Source: Neurospora tetraspora (Eukaryota; Ascomycota; Sordariomycetes; Sordariales; Sordariaceae). From it: a stretch of DNA of 64,000 bases. The translations under genes and the position numbers were made by a program. Shown one piece after another: positions 57,467 through 64,000 of the stretch (its first letter is position 1; each line of letters opens with the position of its first letter). The notes under the pieces are model-generated. The model saw only the letters and a list, made by a program, of their open reading frames with translations, made no database searches and was not told the DNA's origin. The stretch is taken from positions 3,844,001 to 3,908,000 of the forward strand of contig NW_026944386.1 of the NCBI RefSeq assembly GCF_033439725.1, given 5' to 3'.

Positions 57467-60400
57467 ATGGGCCACTTTCACCAGAAGCGTGCTCGACGGG
57501 AAGCCGATGAGCACCCGCTCGAGCGCAGTACTTCTCGTGGCTTTAGAGGCTTTGTCAACAGAATAACCGGCAAGAAGAAGCACTTGGGTACGGCGCCCGT
57601 TGTCGTCGCCGACACCCAAGTCTGTCAAGCTAGCTTTGTTGAGCGCCAACGTACGCACATCATCTCCGGCAAATCCACAGATATTGACGACCAGAAACCG
57701 GTAGCGAGTACTCTTGCACACCAGAGGCAATGCGTCACAGTCGTAGGCTCGGCAATCGGTCTGGATACAGAAGTTGATGAAGATGAAGTTCTTCCGGCTT
57801 TATGCCACAGTCCTGCCGCACACCAGCAAAGCCGGGCGGGCCCGCTAGTTAATAACCCAACACCGTCAACTACCCAGCTCGACGATGAACTAATCGCTGC
57901 GAGCGCAAGTGGAACCAGCACACTTTTCGAGCATCGTCCATCGAGTGAACCGGTTAGAAATGAAGTTTCTGAGGATACCCCGGCCCTTTCGCTTTGGGAC
58001 CGCGCATACAATGCCCTCCAAGAAAGCCACCCGGACTTGGTCAAGGAGTATGACTCGCTGCTGGAAACAGAGCTCAAAAAATACCACCCAGGTATGTGTC
58101 AGAGGCCTTTGGTGTCTCAAAGAAGTACTGACAGTGTCCTTGACGTCAAGATTCTAGAGCCGTGGAGGCATATATCGAGATTACCGAAACGTCAGCATGC
58201 AACACATTAGCTCTCAATCGTCGATTGTCACGGAGGTAACAACTCGATACAATGATCGCGAAGAGCTTGCATGGCTTTGACCCGGAGAAGAAGCCCAACC
58301 GAGAATTCATACCGCGGGAGAAGATTGCCCAAGCTGCGAAGCTGGCTAGCACGGTCAAAGAATTCATCGAGCAGGCTGTCAAGGGGTCCCCCGAAGCTTC
58401 CATGGCATGGGCAGGGGTGTGCATTATCCTTCCACTTCTTACAAATCCTATCATTGCCGACGAAGCTAACAAGGACGGATTCGCATTTGTCACTTCTCGG
58501 ATGAGCTTTTGGTCCGCAATGGAGCCACAGATCCTTCGGCATGGCATAGGATCCTCTATCTCACCCGCTCTGACGGCCGAGGTTGAGAATCACTTTGTGG
58601 CCCTGTATCGATACATGCTCGAGTTTCAGATCCGGACAGTCCTTCGATTTTATCGACAGGGCTTGAAACGCTACTTCGAGGATATCTGCTCACCCGGCAT
58701 TTGGACGGAACTCATTGAAGCCATTACCAAGCAGGAAAGCATCTTCAATCAGGACCTGCAAAATATCCACAACATCAACACAGCAGCTAAGCATTCACTA
58801 ACAATGGCTGGTCAAGACAAGTCATTGATGGGATTGCAGAGTTTCATTCGGGATGTTGCAGAAGACATCCACAAACTTGTGACTGAAAAGGAAAAAGAAT
58901 GTCTGCAACTTTTCCGTCTCACTGAAAACAGCAAGGACGTCACTTACGAATGGTATAAGAGCCGTGTTGAGGATAGAGTGGAAAACACCTGCAAATGGGT
59001 TCTTCAACACCAAAACTTCCAAACATGGCTAGCTGCAGAGTCGGGACCACTTTTGATATCGGCGGACCCTGGATGCGGGAAGTCCGTCTTGTCAAAGTAT
59101 CTTGTCGATGGCTTCTTCCCAGAGGCTCCGAGTACAAGTTCCGCCGCTGTTTGTTACTTCTTCTTCAAGGATGGCGACCAGAATAGCGTCCGACAGGCAC
59201 TCTGCGCTCTTCTTCATCAATTGTTTTCCCAAAGCAGGCACCTCGTCAAGCATGCTATGAAGCAATACGAAAAAGACGGCACAGGCATCATCAACTCGAC
59301 GGAGTCCCTGTGGAAAGTGCTTGTGCAAGCTGTACAAGACAAGGACGCAGGCCCAACAATCCTGGTACTAGACGCTATGGACGAATGCATCCAAATCGAG
59401 TGCCAGGATCTGTTACGCAGGATTAGCAGTCTGTTTCGCTCGAGCTGGCCATCTAGCTCCGGGCAAGATCGGCTGAAGATTCTCCTCACTAGCCGCCCAT
59501 ACGACCAAATTGTGGACAAGTTTCACTCTCTTACCGACTGGCTTCCGAATGTTCGGATTCCTGGAGAAGAAAGTTCCGATCTCATCAGTGAGGAGATCAA
59601 CCATGTTATCAGGGTTCGGGTCGAGCAGTTTGCCAGCAAGCAGAAACTTCGGCCAAATGTCAAAGAAGCACTCCAGAACCAACTACTTGCCATCCAGCAT
59701 CGCACATATCTTTGGGTTTATCTAGTATTCGAATACTTAGAGGACGCAAATCTCAAGAAGACACCAAAAGGGGTTGTCGATGCCATGAAACAACTTCCCA
59801 AGAACGTCAACGAGGCGTATGAGCGGATTCTCAGCAGGTCAATGGATCAGAAAATGGCTCGAAAAGCCCTCTGCATCATACTTGCCGCTTATCGGCCGCT
59901 GACTGTCTCGGAGATGAACATCGCCGTTAACATCGACCCCACGTCGGAATCGCTCGAAGAATTGGACGAGGATGATGCCGACTTTGAAAAACGTCTGAGA
60001 ACTAGCTGTGGCTTGTTCATCTCTGTTCACCATGGCAAAGTTTATTTCTTGCACCAAACCGCCCGAGAGTTCCTACTATCTGCAACCAACGCCGAGGACG
60101 GGCCAAAACCCCCCGATCAGTCAATATGGAAAAACTCCTTTCGCATGCCACAAGCACATCATGAGCTTCTCAGCTGCTGCGTTATCTATATGAAGCTCAC
60201 CGACGGGGACGGTTGCCTGCTTAAAGGGCCATCTGAAGAGATAAACTATGATCCATTTTGGGACTATTCGGCACTACACTGGCTTCGCCATCTCGAAGAT
60301 GCTGGCGACATACCGTGCGACGACGTGGTGGGACGTTTACTGCCTCGATGTAAGGTGCATTCGGAGGAATTCGCGGCTACCTCTGAATCGTCCTGCCTGC

Positions 60401-61858
60401 CATGGGCTTGGAAGAGTCTCTGCAAATACGATTCACCTCTTCAAGTAGCGTCGCACCTCGATGCGGAAACTGCTGTCACTTGGCTACTCGGCCTCGATGA
60501 TCTCGACGTTGAGAGAGAGCGTGATGACGGGCGGTGGCCGTCAATCCAATTGGCTATTGTGGCAGGCCGTCCAGGCGTAGATGGGTATGAGTACAAAGTT
60601 CTGGAGAAGTTGCTCAATAGGTTCCCTCATGCTGCGGAAGAATTGGGAATGAATCCTTTTCCAGATGTGGAAAATCGGATCATTTCCGAGACACGTTATG
60701 GACCGTCTATGCAGACCGCGCTGATATTGTTGGTTTCCCATGGGCTGTTGAAAAATACCTCTACCAGGAAAGAACTCGGTGTTCGGCTGTTGGACAGGGC
60801 TGTAAGGTGGAATATGCCCGATAGCGCATCGTTACTCCTCGAAAAACGGTCTTCAGGAACTCATAAATTCGTACACGCTCCGAAGCTCATCGACGTTGTA
60901 CACCCCGCTGGGATTCGCCATTTACCTCCAAGCAACACCCATGGTGACTTTTTTCTTGGACCGAGGTGCCAACATAGAGATGGGGACAAAACACGGAACT
61001 AGACCTCTTCAGTTGGCATCCTGGGTCAATTCTGATGATATTGCACGGCTACTTCTTGATCGGGGCGCTCAAATTGACGCCGTCGATGACTCTTTCCGAA
61101 CAGCGCTACAACTAGCTGCACAACGCGGACGAAAAAGTGTTGTACGGTTATTACTCGACCGTGGCGCCCAAACTGACGTGGCTGATGAAAACGGGAAGAC
61201 CGCTTTATATGTAGCTGCTGCGTTAGGACACTGTGGCATGACACGGATGCTGCTGGAGGCGGAAGCGCGATGGGATGTGGTGGAGAAACACTGCGGTTAT
61301 ACTCCCCTGAACATAGCCGCCCGGTCCGGACATAAAGATGCGATGCAGCTGCTTGTTGACCAAGGAGCCAATATTGATGTCGTTCTGGAGGATCTCTGCA
61401 GCATACTATCTGAAAATGTCGAGGAATGGATGAACCGTCCAGACTGGAACAATTGGCGACTAAGACGCTTGAGTACCTTGACGACAATCCACTGGCTCCT
61501 TGAACAAGCCGCCAGTGCCCGAGCAAAGGAGACGGAGACCAAGACCCTTCTGAATCAGGTCGTTTGGAATGATGAAACTGCAATTGCTGACCTGGTTCAC
61601 GACTACTCGTTAAACGTGGAGAATGGGTTTGCAGAGCGGAAAGCTATCTTGGCGAAATTTGAAAGGTACGATGCTCGCAGTAAACTACATTATCAGCGGC
61701 GTGATAAAAAAGTAAAGAATTTCGAGCGGCGAGTTGCGAGAAAGTATGAGTTGATCTTCCAGCTACTTTCTGAGAACGGTATCGATGTCGAAGAACTCGA
61801 GTGGAAGAAATATGGCGTTGTTGTACCGATTAGTTGGCTGTTTGGGGAAGAGGAGTGA
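57467..61858 (+). pseudogene. NWD/NACHT-ankyrin NLR-like gene, broken by a stop and a frameshift
   Basis: Exon 1 (57467-58091) opens with MGHFHQKRARREAD and ends in SLWDRAYNALQESHPDLVKE, the start of the NWD-type NACHT N-terminal domain. The best intron is 58092-58195 (GTATGT..CAG), after which the frame meets TAA at 58237-58239, where Gln would fit (RR-stop-QLD). From an ATG at 58252 the frame is open for 916 codons: EASMAWAGVCIILPLLTNP, the Walker A ADPGCGKSVLSK (about 59060), Walker B TILVLDAMDEC, and SRPYDQ. Near 60895 a one-base shift moves the frame to YTPLGFAIYL and at least four ankyrin repeats (such as ARLLLDRGAQIDAVDDS) that end at 61858. Fungal NLRs of this type sense non-self and trigger cell death. 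This copy lacks a continuous N-terminus and sensor domain, though the NACHT core alone could be made. Confidence 0.8.
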
Positions 61859-62500
61859 TGTCTGACAGCTTTATAGCTTTCCCGCGAGAATGAGAGCCTT
61901 TTTTTTCTTTTCTTTCGCCTTACGCAACCTGATCTCACCCGATTCCTTCTTCCTTGGATAGGAGCACATATTTCTCGACATCACAGGTGGTGCTGAAGGC
62001 CCCGAGGCCAAGCTGTTTAACCAGCTGAAGAGAAAATACTCTGCCCAAAAGCAGAGAGGCTGTCGAGCGTCTGTTTGCGGTCTCAAATGGGTTGATTATT
62101 CACCTGCTAAAGGAGCACGGCGAAACTTATGATGTACAATGTGATCTGGGATTACCGCGAAAGACCAAAAAGAGGCCTGTGAACAGGAGTGGTTTGAACC
62201 GTAGGAAGGGCCACTTCAAGACAGTTCAAGTTATGTGAGACGGACTTCCGGGGCCCACCTGAAAACGCTTGTCTTGTCGACTCAGACTGTTCGAAGTGTT
62301 CTTTGATGAGCTGAGGGATAGGAGCAGGAGCAGACGACGCCAGGTCGAACTTGAGAACGTTGGAGAACACTTTGATCCTGAAGAGTCATGAGATATTACC
62401 GCATGAGGCTGCTCTCCTCTGGCAGAGGGCAGAAGAATCGGGACTTGTCTGGTTGTCTTGCTATGTGGGACTGAGAGATATCAGAAAGCTGTTGCGGCTT
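61859..62500. other. Spacer between the two NLR-like genes
   Basis: No gene recognised. Frames are short. The upstream part follows the ankyrin gene's stop; the downstream part should contain the promoter and start of the next gene, but no ATG there is clearly right. Confidence 0.45.
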
Positions 62501-64000
62501 CCCACCGCACATCCTGCAGCAGGGGATGCCAAGCCCTCCAACTTGGACGCTCAAACGGCAACAACGACCAGATTATTCAGTAAACTGCGGCGACAGAAGC
62601 ATGAAAAGCTGGAGAAGAAGGTGCGATCACCTCTGCCGCCCGACGAAATTGTGTGCAAAGGAACCGAGAGCGAAATTGAGGGACCTTCTCCCGAACCACG
62701 ACAAAATCAATACGCGGAACAGGGACAGCGACAATCGGCCAGCAATATCACGAAAGATGATGCGGAATGCCCAGCAGTCGACACATCCGCAGACGACGGC
62801 CTGCCCTACAAGCCATCACTTTGGGACCGCGCTTATGACACACTGCGCAAGGACAATGCTCAACTGCTGGAAGAATATGAGACTCTGATTTCAAGAGAAG
62901 TTCAGTCATCTCGTATGAACTTACTGCCCTTTGCCTCTTTTTCTGTATTTCTGTGGCTATGATACTGACTGGGTATTTAAGGTCCTGCCTCAAATCATGT
63001 TTACGACCCAGAGTCTCAAAGGTCATTGGAGCCAACGACGCCCCTTCCATATGGCTCACAGCAACTTCGCCGTCTCCAACTGGACAAGATCATTGACCGT
63101 GGGCTGAGGAAAACGGAAGAGAGCGTGACGAGAAGCGTAGACAGCGCCCTCGGAGGCACAGCAGCGTTCCTCCGCTCGATCAAAGGATTCATTACCCAGG
63201 CCGTGAGCGCATCCCCCGAAGCATCAGTAGCCTGGGCCGCCGTATGTCTAGTTCTCCCGCTTCTCACCAATCATTTCGATGCCGAGGAGGCCAACCGCGA
63301 AGGCTTCACATATACCATCCACAGGATGGAGCACTACTCCGCCCTCGAGCCGTTGGTCTTCGAACGGGGACGACCACTTAAATTCGTCTCTAAAGGCGGC
63401 GATGGAGAAGAATTTTGAGACCCTCTACAGTGCCTTACTGGAGTTTCAGATCCGCACAGTTCTTCGATTTCATGAACGTACTGCCAAGACGTTCGTCAAG
63501 GAGACCTTCAACCCGAACGCATGGAAGGAGTTGCGGGCCAACATTGACAAGGCAGAAGCTCTATTGAACCAAGACCTGGAGCATGTCACCGCTTCTGCTC
63601 TGCTTCTCGAAGCCAAAAATCGAAACGACTTGAGCAAACAGCACGCGACGGACTTGCAAAAGCTCTTGCTACCTCTAGGGGATACGGCAACAAAGATTGC
63701 CAATACGAATGAGAAGCAGTTGCAGGCCGAACAGGCAATTCTGATCGCCGTCACCGAGCAGTCCAAATTCCAGCAAGCTGAGGCGCTGCGGAAGGACAAG
63801 CAAAAAATGTCGGATGATGAAATGAAGTGTCTTCAGCGCCTACGTTTAACCAGTACAGACACCTACGAAGTGACCAAAGATAGAGTTGATGCCCATGTGG
63901 AAGGTACTTGCCAATGGGTTGTTCGACAGCAAAGCTTTTGCCAGTGGATGGAACAAAATTCCGGACCCCTCCTAATCACAGCAGACCCGGATGTGGAAAA
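62500..64000 (+). pseudogene. Second NWD/NACHT gene, partial in the window and frame-broken
   Basis: The frame before the intron contains TTRLFSKLRRQKHEKLEKK and SLWDRAYDTLRKDNAQLLEE, the same N-terminal domain as the preceding gene. Exon 1 ends at 62912, and a GT..CAG intron to 63011 joins in frame to LRRLQLDKIIDRGLRKTEES and SPEASVAWAAVCLVLPLLTN. At about 63375-63390 the frame slips: KNFETLYSALLEFQIRTVLR continues one frame over, followed by a long coiled-coil-like stretch to GPLLITADP. At 63988-63993 the Walker A loop is hit: one G is missing compared with a GGATGTGGAAA reading (GCGK), so the P-loop frame is lost right before the window ends. The start codon is unresolved. It is a tandem paralogue of the gene to its left. 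Confidence 0.75.

Noticed and set aside
1-64000. CRISPR arrays, operons, bacterial promoters or ribosome binding sites
   Set aside because: The introns, HET/NACHT genes, hydrophobin and nuclear tRNA introns show this is a fungal nuclear sequence; the repeats present are transposons or microsatellites.

Overview
The window is nuclear DNA of a filamentous ascomycete, very probably a member of the Sordariaceae (Neurospora/Sordaria relatives). Four things point there: short GT..AG introns; very AT-rich blocks whose decayed frames carry C-to-T and G-to-A changes typical of repeat-induced point mutation (RIP); several HET and NACHT allorecognition-type genes; and a class I hydrophobin that closely resembles Neurospora EAS (ccg-2). 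All calls were made by eye.

Layout. 1-2.4 kb: a RIP-degraded block with a relic PIF/Harbinger-type transposase. 2.6-6.5 kb: two broken HET-domain genes, the first split into two oppositely oriented pieces. 6.5-19.2 kb: a RIP island holding a 1.9-kb non-autonomous LTR element with a perfect 5-bp target duplication, a complete but dead chromovirus-type Gypsy element (about 6.6 kb, 202-bp LTRs), and a decayed ORF of unknown function split by a 562-bp hAT-like MITE with a perfect 8-bp target duplication. 20-24 kb: a small secreted Cys-rich protein, a secreted precursor with two 26-residue repeats each ending at a Lys-Arg site (a Kex2-type peptide or RiPP candidate), and a single-pass membrane protein. 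25-44 kb: an intron-containing tRNA, succinyl-CoA ligase beta subunit, a cytochrome P450, a second membrane-sensor gene with a stop before its membrane segment, a third broken HET gene, a beta-lactamase-fold hydrolase and the polarity factor Bud6/Aip3. 44-54 kb: gene-poor, with tRNA-Asp and one small Cys-rich ORF. 54-57.3 kb: the EAS-type hydrophobin, tRNA-Lys and a GNAT-like protein. 57.4-64 kb: two tandem NWD/NACHT genes, both broken.

The main pattern is a contrast. All five HET/NACHT loci carry stops, frameshifts or rearrangements, while the metabolic and structural genes between them read cleanly across every intron. That fits birth-and-death turnover of allorecognition genes next to RIP islands, but assembly indels need to be excluded. 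The Lys-Arg repeat precursor is the best candidate for an undescribed secreted peptide system.
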